A stretch of 39,624 nt of DNA from an uncultured Paracoccaceae bacterium (GCA_937916485.1 CALFSV010000427.1:1-39624); one strand, 5' to 3'; positions 25,533 to 33,679 are shown, numbered from the stretch's first letter. The notes: generated from the sequence alone by a model not told the origin. Numbers and translations: made by a program.

Positions 25533-25565
25533 GACACCAGCGTCAACTAACTTGACAGGTGTGTC
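25533..25565. promoter_or_regulatory. Nested palindromic operator between tetR and mttB
   Basis: A 33-base perfectly symmetric arrangement: GACAC, 4 bases, GTCAA, 5 bases, TTGAC, 4 bases, GTGTC. Both arm pairs are exact complements while the spacers are not, as expected for protein-contact half-sites. It overlaps the -35 hexamer of tetR and a TTGACA on the mttB strand (25552-25557), so binding would block both genes. Confidence 0.7.
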
Positions 25566-25607
25566 GTTTTCGGGTGCAGTCCATCAACGCACGATAGAGG
25601 GTCGACC

Positions 25608-27176
25608 ATGGACGATATAGTACAAGCCGCGCCAACACGGCGCAGTCGTCAGGCCCGCAAGCCGGCACGGACCGCCACACATGGCCACAACCCGACGCTG
25701 GAAGTGCCCTATATCACTCGGCGCATCCCCACCTACGACTTGCTGGACGAAGAAAGCCTTGTTCGCATCGAGGAGGCTGCCGACCGCATCCTGGCCGAGA
25801 TCGGGATCGAGTTTCGCGATGACCCCGAGACCGTAGCCCTGTTCAAGGCGGCGGGCGGCGAGGTGCGGGTCATATCGGACAATGTCTGGAATATCCGTTT
25901 TGCACCCGGCCTGATCCGCTCCCTTTGCGCGACCGCCCCGGCCCGGTTCACCCAACTCGCCCGCAACCCGGCCCGCACGGTTGAGATCGGTGGCGATGCA
26001 ACGGTCTTTGCCCCCTCCTACGGCTCTCCCTTCATTCTGGAACCGAACGGCGACCGGCGCTATGCGACGCTCGACGACTTTCAGACTTTGGTAAAGCTGG
26101 CCCAGTCGTCGCCCTGGCTGCACCATTCGGGCGGGACCATCTGCGAGCCGACCGATATCCCGGTCAACAAACGGCATCTGGATATGGTCTATTCCCATAT
26201 CCGCTACTCGGACCACGCCTTCATGGGGTCGATCACCGCGCCCGAACGGGCCGCCGATTCGATCGAGATGTGCCGCATCCTGTTCGGGGCAGATGTGGTG
26301 GACCAGAATTGCGTGATCCTTGGCAACTTCAACTCGACCTCACCGCTGGTCTGGGACGGGGTGACGACGCAAGGCATCCGGACCTATGCCGCGGCAGGCC
26401 AAGGCTCGATCCACCTGCCCTTCCTTCTGGGCGGGGCGGTCACGCCTGTCACCATGGCGGGCTCTTGCGCCCAATCATTGGCGGAATCGATGGTCGGCGT
26501 TGCCCTGACCCAGCTTGTCCGGCCCGGGGCACCAGCTATCCTGGCCGCGTTTCTGTCCTCTCTTGACCTGCGTTCAGGTTCGCCGACCTTTGGAACGCCG
26601 GAACCGGCATTGGGCAGCCTTGTCATGGGACAGCTGGCCCGGCGGATAAACCTGCCGCTGCGCTGCTCCGGCAACTTCTCAACCTCGAAACTGCCCGACG
26701 CCCAGTCAATGTCACAGTCCGTCATGTCGATGATGGCGGCGGTGCAATGCGGGGCCAACTTCATCCTGCACTCGGCCGGATACCTCGATGGTCTCTTGTC
26801 CATGTCGTTTGAAAAGTTCGTTCTGGACGCCGATCTTTGCGGGGCGCTGCATGCCTACATGAAGGGGTTGGAGGTGACCGATGAGACCCTTGGCCTCGAT
26901 GCCCTGATGGAGGGTGGGCCCGGCGCGCATATGTTCGGCACCGCCCATACCCTGCGCCACTACGAAAGTGCCTACTACGACAGCGCCCTCGATGATTATC
27001 GCCCTTGGGAAACATGGGACGAGACTGGGCGCGGCGACGCGATGAGCCGGGCAACAACCCGATGGAAGCAGGTGATCGACAGCTACGAGGCCCCCTATTT
27101 GGACGAGGGGATCGACGACGGGTTGCAGGACTTTATGGCCCGGAAAAAGGCCTCCATGCCGGATGCCTGGTACTAG
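25608..27176 (+). CDS. MttB-family methyltransferase, non-pyrrolysine
   Basis: The 522-residue product belongs to the trimethylamine methyltransferase (MttB) superfamily. In anaerobes such proteins transfer a methyl group from a quaternary amine (glycine betaine, proline betaine, carnitine) to a corrinoid protein. The frame is uninterrupted, with no in-frame TAG, so it is of the pyrrolysine-free type. Family-like blocks include EEAADRILAEIGIEF (about 44-58), the glycine/serine-rich middle and the C-terminal CGALHAYMKGLEVTDE segment. The basic N-terminus (RRSRQARKPART) looks disordered. GAGGG precedes the ATG. It is cotranscribed with the second flavoenzyme 9 bases downstream. No corrinoid protein gene is in the window. 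Confidence 0.85.
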   Translation: MDDIVQAAPTRRSRQARKPARTATHGHNPTLEVPYITRRIPTYDLLDEESLVRIEEAADRILAEIGIEFRDDPETVALFKAAGGEVRVISDNVWNIRFAPGLIRSLCATAPARFTQLARNPARTVEIGGDATVFAPSYGSPFILEPNGDRRYATLDDFQTLVKLAQSSPWLHHSGGTICEPTDIPVNKRHLDMVYSHIRYSDHAFMGSITAPERAADSIEMCRILFGADVVDQNCVILGNFNSTSPLVWDGVTTQGIRTYAAAGQGSIHLPFLLGGAVTPVTMAGSCAQSLAESMVGVALTQLVRPGAPAILAAFLSSLDLRSGSPTFGTPEPALGSLVMGQLARRINLPLRCSGNFSTSKLPDAQSMSQSVMSMMAAVQCGANFILHSAGYLDGLLSMSFEKFVLDADLCGALHAYMKGLEVTDETLGLDALMEGGPGAHMFGTAHTLRHYESAYYDSALDDYRPWETWDETGRGDAMSRATTRWKQVIDSYEAPYLDEGIDDGLQDFMARKKASMPDAWY

Positions 27177-27185
27177 GGGCCGCCG

Positions 27186-29171
27186 ATGGCCTACCCTCAC
27201 GTCTTTGCCCCGCTGACCCTGCGCCACAAGACCTTGCGGAACCGGGTCGTGTTCGGGGCACATACCGCCAACATGGCCCGTGGCGGTCTGCCCGGGCCGC
27301 AGCATGTCGCCTACTACCGGGAACGGGCGCTGGGTGGTGCCGCCATGGTGGTGGTCGAACCCGTGCCGGTCCATCCCGCCGCCGTTCTGACCCGCGGCAA
27401 CTTTACTCCCGGCTCTGACGCGGTGATCCCAGCGTTTCGCAAGGTGACCGAGGCGGTCAAGGCCGAAGGGGCGGTCATTCTGCAACAGCTTTATCACGTC
27501 GGCGCCCACGGCGATCAGGACAACGCCTGGCATCCCTCCTGGTCGCCCTCAGGCGGGCCAAGCTGGCACGACAGCGACGGTAGCCATGCCATGACCGAGG
27601 CCGAGATCGAAGAAACGATCGAGGGATTTGTCCTTGCCGCCCGGCGTTGCCATCGGGCTGGCTTTGACGGGGTCGAGGTTTGGGCGGCCTATCACGCCCT
27701 GCCGGACCAGTTCTGGACCCCTTTTTCCAACACCCGCGATGATCGCTGGGGCGGATCGCTGGAAAACCGCACCCGGTTCAGCCGCGAGATTTGCCACCGC
27801 ATCCGGTCCGCCTGCGGCGATGACTTTATCGTCGGGCTGGCCGTCAACGATGAGCCGGACGTGCCCGTCGCGCTGGGGCGCGAGTCTCTGGCCGAGATCG
27901 TGGCCCTGCACGATGCCGAAGGGGCGATGGACTATGTCACTTGCGGGTCAGGGTCATACTTCGACTTTTACAAGTTGATGCCGACCTTCCTGTACCCCGA
28001 AAAGCTAAGTGTTGACCTGGCACAAACCCTAAAGGGCGTGGTGCAGCAGGCCGTTGTCACCTCTGAAAGCCATATTCGAACACCCGAGAATGCCGAAGAT
28101 GTCCTGCGGTCGGGGCAGGCCGATCTGGTCAGCATTGTCCGGGGGCAGATCGCCGACCCCCATCTGGTGAACAAAGCCGCTGCGGGGCGGGCCGACGATG
28201 TGCGGGGCTGTATCTCCTGCAACCAGATGTGCTGGGGGCGGCGGTCGAGGGACTACTGGATCTCTTGTCTGGTCAATCCAAGTGCGGGCCGGGAATGGGA
28301 ATGGGGCGGCGACCGGTTCGAGGCTAAGGGCACCGGCAAGGTTCTTGTCGTCGGCGGTGGCCCCGCCGGGATGGAGGCGGCGCGGGCCGCGGCCGAGCGT
28401 GGATTTACCGTGACATTGGCCGAGGCCGGGCCGGACCTTGGCGGCCAGTTCCGGCTGGCAGGCCTGCAGCCAAGGCGAGGCCAGATCACCGATTTGATGG
28501 GGTGGTACGACCGGCAGTTGCGGTCGCTGGGTGTCGATGTCCGCCTGAACCATTACATGGACGCCGAGGATATCGCCGCCTTTCGGGCGGATCACCTCGC
28601 ACTGGCCACCGGATCCCTGCCTGACGAGGACGGGTTCCAGCGCGCCATGACACATTTGTCTCGCTTGCCCGGCATCGACCGGGGCAGGGTCTGGTCGCCC
28701 GAAGACATTCTGACGCGGACCGCCCGTCCCGGTCCACGCGTGATCGTGCTGGACGAAGGCGGCAATTGGCGCGGCTGCGGGACGGCCTGGGCCCTTGCCG
28801 AGGCCGGGCATCAGGTCACTCTGGTCACTCCGGACGGGCTGGTCGGTAAGGAACTCCAACGGTCCGCCGCCGATTTCCCGCTGCGCAAGCGGCTGGCAGG
28901 GCTGGGCGTCCGCTTTGTCACCGAAAGCGCCATCGCCGAATGGCTGGGCAACGGCGGCGGGGCCGACGTGCTAAACATGCTAACCGGTGCCGTTGAACGG
29001 ATAGAGGCGGACGATCTGGTGATGAGCACCGTGAACCGGTCGGACACGGCCTTGCCCGGCGAACTGACGCAGCTTGGGGTGAGCTATACCCAACTCGGGG
29101 ATGCCGCGGCCCCAAGGATGGCCGCCCTCGCCTTTCATGACGGCCGCAAATGGGCGCTGGAATTGGCGTAA
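27186..29171 (+). CDS. FMN/FeS/NAD(P) oxidoreductase of TMADH/dienoyl reductase class
   Basis: A 661-residue relative of the first flavoenzyme: an FMN-binding barrel (about 1-340), a complete [4Fe-4S] ligand set Cys342, Cys345, Cys349 and Cys361 (spacing 2, 3 and 11, as in dienoyl-CoA reductase), and a C-terminal dinucleotide-binding half starting VLVVGGGPAGMEAA at about 386. It may oxidise a methylated amine or an intermediate from the MttB reaction. Starting 9 bases after mttB stop, it is surely in the same transcript. The stop codon TAA is the first part of a palindromic repeat. Confidence 0.85.
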   Translation: MAYPHVFAPLTLRHKTLRNRVVFGAHTANMARGGLPGPQHVAYYRERALGGAAMVVVEPVPVHPAAVLTRGNFTPGSDAVIPAFRKVTEAVKAEGAVILQQLYHVGAHGDQDNAWHPSWSPSGGPSWHDSDGSHAMTEAEIEETIEGFVLAARRCHRAGFDGVEVWAAYHALPDQFWTPFSNTRDDRWGGSLENRTRFSREICHRIRSACGDDFIVGLAVNDEPDVPVALGRESLAEIVALHDAEGAMDYVTCGSGSYFDFYKLMPTFLYPEKLSVDLAQTLKGVVQQAVVTSESHIRTPENAEDVLRSGQADLVSIVRGQIADPHLVNKAAAGRADDVRGCISCNQMCWGRRSRDYWISCLVNPSAGREWEWGGDRFEAKGTGKVLVVGGGPAGMEAARAAAERGFTVTLAEAGPDLGGQFRLAGLQPRRGQITDLMGWYDRQLRSLGVDVRLNHYMDAEDIAAFRADHLALATGSLPDEDGFQRAMTHLSRLPGIDRGRVWSPEDILTRTARPGPRVIVLDEGGNWRGCGTAWALAEAGHQVTLVTPDGLVGKELQRSAADFPLRKRLAGLGVRFVTESAIAEWLGNGGGADVLNMLTGAVERIEADDLVMSTVNRSDTALPGELTQLGVSYTQLGDAAAPRMAALAFHDGRKWALELA

Positions 29172-29189
29172 GGTGGGTTTCAACCCACC
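29172..29189. repeat. Palindromic repeat after second flavoenzyme
   Basis: GGTGGGTT and AACCCACC form an 8-pair stem around TC, directly after the TAA stop codon (TAAGGTGGGTT). It shares its core with the 26-base palindrome at 24723-24748 and lies likewise between convergent genes, so it probably works as a terminator. Confidence 0.65.
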
Positions 29190-29205
29190 CAACAGGAACC
29201 CTACA

Positions 29206-29976
29206 CTAGCCCCGGTCCGGAAGGCCCAACCGTCCCCGCAAACCGTCCATTCCATCCTGCAATGCCTTTGGGGCACCCGCGACGTCCATATGGCGGCGCA
29301 GGGCCGAATTCAGCCCTCCCTCCGTCGCCAGAGACTGTAGGGCCCGGTCGAAGCGGCCAGCCTCTTCAGCAGCCAAAGCGCTGATGAAGCCACCGATAAG
29401 GGCTGCGACGTAGGCCTCTGCCCCGGCCTTGTCTCCTGTAACCTCAGCGAGCCAATCGGACCCGCTTTTGACCATGGCAATCATCGGGGCGCACATGGCA
29501 GTCGCCGCAAAATGGGCATTCAGCGCCATTTCGGACGGGACCGGAAAGACGGGGTTTCGGTCACCGAACAGGGCCTGCAGGGCCGGACTTGCGGGGAACG
29601 CCGGCAAAGGACAGCCGCCTGTCGCGACAAAGGGCAAGGGGATGGTCAGGGCAATATCGGTCGCCGGGGCGCACAGTCGGGCAAGGTCCGACAAGGGCAC
29701 ATCGACCATGACCGAAATCACTGACTGCTCAGCTCGCCAAGGCAGGTCTGCCAGAACGGTTCGGGCCACCGGGGCCATCAGGCACAGAATGACAATGTCG
29801 CTTTGACCAACAACCTCTGCATTGCTGACAATCGACACTTCAATATGGTCGTCGGCCAGTGACCGGGCCACATCAGCGTTCCGATCCGAAACCATGATGG
29901 CATGCCCTTGCCCTGCCAGACCACGAACCATTTGAGAAGCGATCTCTCCGGTCCCCAAGAAACCAATGCGCGCCAT
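29206..29976 (-). CDS. ProC/6PGDH-like NAD(P)-binding dehydrogenase
   Basis: The 256-residue product starts MARIGFLGTGEIASQMVRGL, a Rossmann dinucleotide site (GxGxxA/G at about 8-13), followed by a helical C-terminal domain. The overall plan resembles pyrroline-5-carboxylate reductase and related dehydrogenases, but the typical ProC dimer signature is weak, so the substrate is open. The ATG at 29976 is preceded by AGGGG; the frame stays open upstream only through a tandem repeat. It converges on the second flavoenzyme and is divergent from the TRAP operon. A role in pyrroline or imine reduction during amine breakdown is inferred from context. Confidence 0.75.
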   Translation of the reverse strand: MARIGFLGTGEIASQMVRGLAGQGHAIMVSDRNADVARSLADDHIEVSIVSNAEVVGQSDIVILCLMAPVARTVLADLPWRAEQSVISVMVDVPLSDLARLCAPATDIALTIPLPFVATGGCPLPAFPASPALQALFGDRNPVFPVPSEMALNAHFAATAMCAPMIAMVKSGSDWLAEVTGDKAGAEAYVAALIGGFISALAAEEAGRFDRALQSLATEGGLNSALRRHMDVAGAPKALQDGMDGLRGRLGLPDRG

Positions 29977-29984
29977 ATCTGTCC

Positions 29985-30032
29985 CCTGTCTCTCAGCCTG
30001 TCTCTTAGCCTGTCGCTCGGCCTGTCGCTCGG
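29985..30032. repeat. Four tandem 12-base repeats
   Basis: Four units based on CCTGTCKCTYRG stand head to tail at 29985-29996, 29997-30008, 30009-30020 and 30021-30032; the last two are identical. They end 9 bases before the start codon of the ProC-like gene (minus strand), inside its leader and touching its ribosome site. As 12 is a multiple of three, the repeat also keeps an Arg/Gln/Ala/Glu-rich frame open, which is probably incidental. Confidence 0.8.
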
Positions 30033-30343
30033 CCCGATTTTGGCACGATCTTAGAAGCCAGCGATATGAGCAATGGGCGCGGAAGAAATAGACCCAGACC
30101 GGCGTCCTTTGCATTGAGCCAGCAAGACATAGCTTTTTTGCGAATCTTGTCGGATTCGGCCCAACCCCGACAATTGCCGTCACTTTATTTCGCGCCAAAC
30201 CCCATCAAAGACGGATGATTGCGCTATCATCCTCCTAATTCTCCTTGAACGCTGCTTCTTGGCATTGCTAAACAGCCAATTGGTGAATAAACCTGACCAA
30301 TCAGCGGTCTTGCCGCTCGATACGAATTCCTAGGGAGGAAACC
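30033..30343. promoter_or_regulatory. Divergent control region of TRAP operon
   Basis: No gene is visible in this 311-base spacer. Near the TRAP side it holds the dyad ATTGGT (30279-30284) and ACCAAT (30296-30301) separated by 11 bases, and the overlapping palindrome CCAATTGG (30276-30283), a plausible repressor site 43 bases before the start codon. A strong GGGAGGA ribosome site lies at its end. AT content is higher between 30180 and 30310 than in the neighbouring genes, as expected for promoters. Confidence 0.5.
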
Positions 30344-31480
30344 ATGACAGATACTACCAAATCGGCGATGTCTCGTCGCTCATTCCTGCGCAAGGGTGCG
30401 CTGGGTGGCGGTGTGGCCGCGGGTGCCGCGCTGACCGCTCCGGCTGTCCTTGCCCAGTCACCCCTCGTTCTCAAGATGCAAACCTCCTGGTCGGCTTCCG
30501 ACATCTGGATGACCTTTGCTCAGGAGTACGTGGAGCGGGTCCAAGCCATGTCCGGCGGTCGTCTTCAGATCGACCTTCTGCCTGCCGGTGCCGTTGTCGG
30601 CGCCTTCCAGGTGATGGACGCAGTCAGCGACGGTGTCCTCGACATCGCCCACTCTGTGCCCGTTTACTGGTACGGCAAGTCCAAGGCCGCCTCCTTCTTT
30701 GGCACAGGCCCCGTTTTCGGCGGTTCCGCAACGACCATGCTGAGCTGGTTCTACCAGGGCGGCGGCGCAGAACTGTATCGCGAACTGACCCAGGACACGC
30801 TGAACCTGAACGTCTACGGCATGCTCGGCTTCCCGATGTTTGCTCAGCCGTTCGGCTGGTTCAAGGAAGAGGTCAACACGACCGCTGACCTGAACGGCTT
30901 CAAGTACCGGACCGTTGGTCTGGCTGCTGACCTTCTGCAGTCGATGGGCATGTCCGTCGCTCAGCTTCCCGGCGGCGAGATCGTGCCTGCCATGGAGCGT
31001 GGCGTTATCGACGCGTTCGAGTTCAACAACCCGTCCTCCGACCTTCGCTTCGGCGCGCCGGACGTGGCCAAGAACTACTACCTGTCGTCCTACCACCAGG
31101 CTTCGGAGTCCTTTGAATTCCTGTTCAACCGGGACCTCATGGACGACCTCGAGCCCGATCTGCAGGCGATCCTGCGTCACACCGTCGAAGCCGTCTCGAC
31201 CTCGAACACGGCTCTGGCCATGCGCGAATACTCGAGCGACCTTCAGCGGATCCAGAACGAGTTTGGCGTCACGGTTCGCCGGACCTCGACGGACATCCTG
31301 CAGGGCCAGCTGGCCGCTTGGGACTCCCTGATCGCCGATCTGGAGCAGGACGAGTTCTCCAAGCGCGTTCTGGACAGCCAGCGCGCATGGGTCGAGCAGG
31401 TCACCTATTACGAGCTGATGAACGCTCCGGACTACCAGCTGGCTTACGAGCACTACTTCCCCGGCAAGCTGTCGCTCTAA
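30344..31480 (+). CDS. TRAP transporter substrate-binding protein
   Basis: The 378-residue product is the periplasmic receptor of a tripartite ATP-independent transporter. It begins with a twin-arginine signal (SRRSFLRK at 10-17, hydrophobic core, cleavage near AVLAQ at about 38), as in TakP-type receptors. The mature protein resembles the alpha-keto acid/chloroaromatic-type family (TakP, FcbT1) with GEIVPAMERGVIDAFEF about residue 214-230, where the conserved carboxylate-binding region lies. Ligands of this family are organic acids, often amphoteric. Strong ribosome site GGGAGGA. First gene of the operon. Confidence 0.93.
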   Translation: MTDTTKSAMSRRSFLRKGALGGGVAAGAALTAPAVLAQSPLVLKMQTSWSASDIWMTFAQEYVERVQAMSGGRLQIDLLPAGAVVGAFQVMDAVSDGVLDIAHSVPVYWYGKSKAASFFGTGPVFGGSATTMLSWFYQGGGAELYRELTQDTLNLNVYGMLGFPMFAQPFGWFKEEVNTTADLNGFKYRTVGLAADLLQSMGMSVAQLPGGEIVPAMERGVIDAFEFNNPSSDLRFGAPDVAKNYYLSSYHQASESFEFLFNRDLMDDLEPDLQAILRHTVEAVSTSNTALAMREYSSDLQRIQNEFGVTVRRTSTDILQGQLAAWDSLIADLEQDEFSKRVLDSQRAWVEQVTYYELMNAPDYQLAYEHYFPGKLSL

Positions 31481-31505
31481 GAGCGCGTCCTTCGCGATAT
31501 CAAAT

Positions 31506-31536
31506 GATCGGGGGCGCCCAGCGGGTGCCCCCGATC
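31506..31536 (+). terminator. Strong hairpin behind TRAP receptor gene
   Basis: GATCGGGGGC pairs perfectly with GCCCCCGATC, and the inner GCCC/GGGT adds four more pairs (one G-U) around a three-base loop: a 14-pair stem, 25 bases after the receptor stop codon. No U-run follows. Such a structure probably protects the receptor message from 3' decay and reduces read-through into the membrane subunits, so that more receptor than transporter is made. Confidence 0.7.
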
Positions 31537-31558
31537 CACACAAGCTCCAACGACGGGA

Positions 31559-32155
31559 ATGGACATGGTCCGCTTCATCGATTTCGCCGACAAGCTTTCG
31601 GGCTTCTTTGGAAAGGCCTTTGCCTGGCTGATCGTCATGATGACGCTCGGCATGAGTTATGAGGTCTTTGTTCGCTACTTGCTGAACAGCCCGACGCCCT
31701 GGGCACTGGACGTGTCCTTCATCATGTATGGAACACTGTTCATGATGGGTGGCGCCTATACCCTTTCGCGGGGAGGCCACGTGCGTGGCGATTTCCTCTA
31801 CCGGCTTTGGAAGCCGCGGACACAGGCCCGGGTCGACTTGGTTCTGTACATCTTCTTCTTCTTTCCCGGCATCACGGCCCTTGTCCTGTCCGGCTGGAAG
31901 TATTCAGCCCGCTCCTGGTCCTATCCGGGTGGCGAGGTCAGCATCAACAGCCCGGCCGGCATCCCGATCTACCAGTTCAAGTCGATCATGGTCCTGGCGG
32001 GTGCCCTTCTGTTCATCCAGGGCATGGCCCAGGTCTGCCGCTGCATTCTGTGCATCCGCGAAGGCTACTGGCGTCAAGCGGCAGAGGATGTCGAAGAGAC
32101 CGAGGACCTGCTGATCAAGCAGGCCAACATCGCCGAATCTGACGCACATCCGTAA
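31559..32155 (+). CDS. TRAP transporter small membrane subunit (DctQ type)
   Basis: The 198-residue product has four membrane helices (about 20-40, 50-70, 90-112 and 140-160) and the DctQ-type segment VFVRYLLNSPTPWALDVSFIMYG. The small subunit couples to the large DctM channel protein in the inner membrane. Starts at 31559 or, two codons later, at 31565; both share the GGGA before the first. The C-terminal tail is charged (EDVEETEDLL). Confidence 0.92.
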   Translation: MDMVRFIDFADKLSGFFGKAFAWLIVMMTLGMSYEVFVRYLLNSPTPWALDVSFIMYGTLFMMGGAYTLSRGGHVRGDFLYRLWKPRTQARVDLVLYIFFFFPGITALVLSGWKYSARSWSYPGGEVSINSPAGIPIYQFKSIMVLAGALLFIQGMAQVCRCILCIREGYWRQAAEDVEETEDLLIKQANIAESDAHP

Positions 32156-32257
32156 TCCGCTTCATCCTGATCCGACCGGCCTCGTGCCGCGCCAATTCAT
32201 GACAATACCCCGCCACGCAGGCCAAAGCGCCGCCTGGTGCCATAGGGAGCCGCTAAA

Positions 32258-33679
32258 GTGACCGATCCCCAAGTCGCCCTGATGATGCTTGGCATCTTCA
32301 TCTTTCTCGTATTCCTGGGCTTTCCCATCGCCTTCACCTTGATGGCCCTTGGCATCGGCTTTGGCTACTACGCCTACTTTGATCCGTCCCGGCAATGGCG
32401 CGCCTTCAACCGGCTTGATGAAACTGTCGCCAGCACCTGGGAGACTTGGTCAACTTGGATAGACGGGTTTTACAACAACCGAATATTCGACCTATTTATC
32501 AACCAGACCTACACTGTCATGTCGAACGAAGTACTGACCGCCGTTCCGCTCTTCCTGTTCATGGGCTACGTCGTGGAACGGGCGAACATCGTCGACAAGC
32601 TCTTTTCCACACTGGCCATCGCGGCCCGCAACGTTCCCGGCTCCATGGGTGTCGCGGCCCTGATCACCTGCGCCCTTTTCGCGACCGCCACCGGTATCGT
32701 TGGCGCTGTGGTCACGCTGATGGGCCTGTTGGCGCTGCCCCAGATGCTCAAGGCGCGGTACGATCCTTCCTTTGCCTCTGGCATCATCTGCGCTGGCGGC
32801 ACGCTCGGCATCCTTATCCCGCCGTCGATCATGCTGATCGTCTATGCCGCGGCTTCTGGCGTCTCGATCGTCCGTCTCTACGCCGCTGCCCTGCTTCCGG
32901 GCCTGGTCCTTGTGGGCCTCTACCTCGTCTACGTGGTCGGCCGCTCGATCATTCAGCCTTCTGTCGCCCCACGTCTGACCGAAGAAGACGTCCCCTCAGT
33001 GCCCTTCGGAAAACTGATGTGGATGGTCTTCACCTCGCTCGTCCCGCTGGCAGCACTGATCCTTGCCGTTCTCGGCTCGATCCTGTTCGGCCTTGCGACG
33101 CCGACTGAAGCAGCGTCCATCGGTGCCCTTGGCGGCATGGTTCTGGCCGTGATCTACCGCTCCATGAGCTATGACCGATTGCGCGAAAGCGTCTACCTTA
33201 CGGTCCGGACGACCGCGATGGTCTGCTGGCTGTTCGTCGGTTCCTACACCTTCTCGGCCGTGTTCTCCTACCTTGGGGGCGAGCATATCATTGCCGATTT
33301 CGTCGGTGGCCTGAGCCTGACGACGATTCAGTTCCTGATCCTTGCACAGTTGATTATCTTTCTTCTGGGCTGGCCGCTGGAGTGGTCCGAGATCATCATC
33401 ATCTTTGTCCCGATCTTCCTGCCGCTTCTGCCGCTGTTCGGGGTCGATCCGCTGTTCTTCGGCATCCTCGTGGCGCTGAACCTGCAGACGTCCTTCCTGA
33501 CCCCCCCTATGGCCATGTCGGCCTATTACCTGAAGGGGATCGCCCCACCCGAAGTTCGGCTGACCCAGATCTTTGCAGGCGTTATGCCGTTCCTCTTTAT
33601 GGTGATCCTGTCGATGGTCTGCGTCTACGTCTTCCCGGGTCTGGTCTTTAACCTGCCGAATGCGATCTATGGCAACTGA
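32258..33679 (+). CDS. TRAP transporter large membrane subunit (DctM type)
   Basis: The 473-residue protein has about 12 membrane helices and drives sodium-dependent uptake with the receptor and small subunit. Family blocks include FLFMGYVVERANIVDKLF, the GIICAGGTLGILIPPSIMLIVYA motif (about 183-205) and FLTPPMAMSAYYLKG near the end. It uses a GTG start at 32258 with GGGAG before it; the preceding 102 bases after the DctQ gene contain no gene. The stop codon overlaps the beginning of the amidase gene. Confidence 0.94.
   Translation: MTDPQVALMMLGIFIFLVFLGFPIAFTLMALGIGFGYYAYFDPSRQWRAFNRLDETVASTWETWSTWIDGFYNNRIFDLFINQTYTVMSNEVLTAVPLFLFMGYVVERANIVDKLFSTLAIAARNVPGSMGVAALITCALFATATGIVGAVVTLMGLLALPQMLKARYDPSFASGIICAGGTLGILIPPSIMLIVYAAASGVSIVRLYAAALLPGLVLVGLYLVYVVGRSIIQPSVAPRLTEEDVPSVPFGKLMWMVFTSLVPLAALILAVLGSILFGLATPTEAASIGALGGMVLAVIYRSMSYDRLRESVYLTVRTTAMVCWLFVGSYTFSAVFSYLGGEHIIADFVGGLSLTTIQFLILAQLIIFLLGWPLEWSEIIIIFVPIFLPLLPLFGVDPLFFGILVALNLQTSFLTPPMAMSAYYLKGIAPPEVRLTQIFAGVMPFLFMVILSMVCVYVFPGLVFNLPNAIYGN

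Noticed and set aside
25608..27176. Pyrrolysine-type MttB
   Set aside because: No in-frame TAG interrupts the reading frame, and the protein reaches full family length.
26712..27533. Antisense frame of 273 codons across mttB and the second flavoenzyme
   Set aside because: No recognisable domain, and it spans two real genes on the other strand.
29977..30198. N-terminal extension of the ProC-like protein through the 12-base repeats
   Set aside because: The Rossmann fold begins at the ATG 29976 with a ribosome site; the extension is low-complexity and lacks family support.
30458..31780. Long minus-strand frame opposite the TRAP receptor and DctQ genes
   Set aside because: It is a codon-bias shadow of well-recognised genes and crosses the strong hairpin and gene boundary without any motif.
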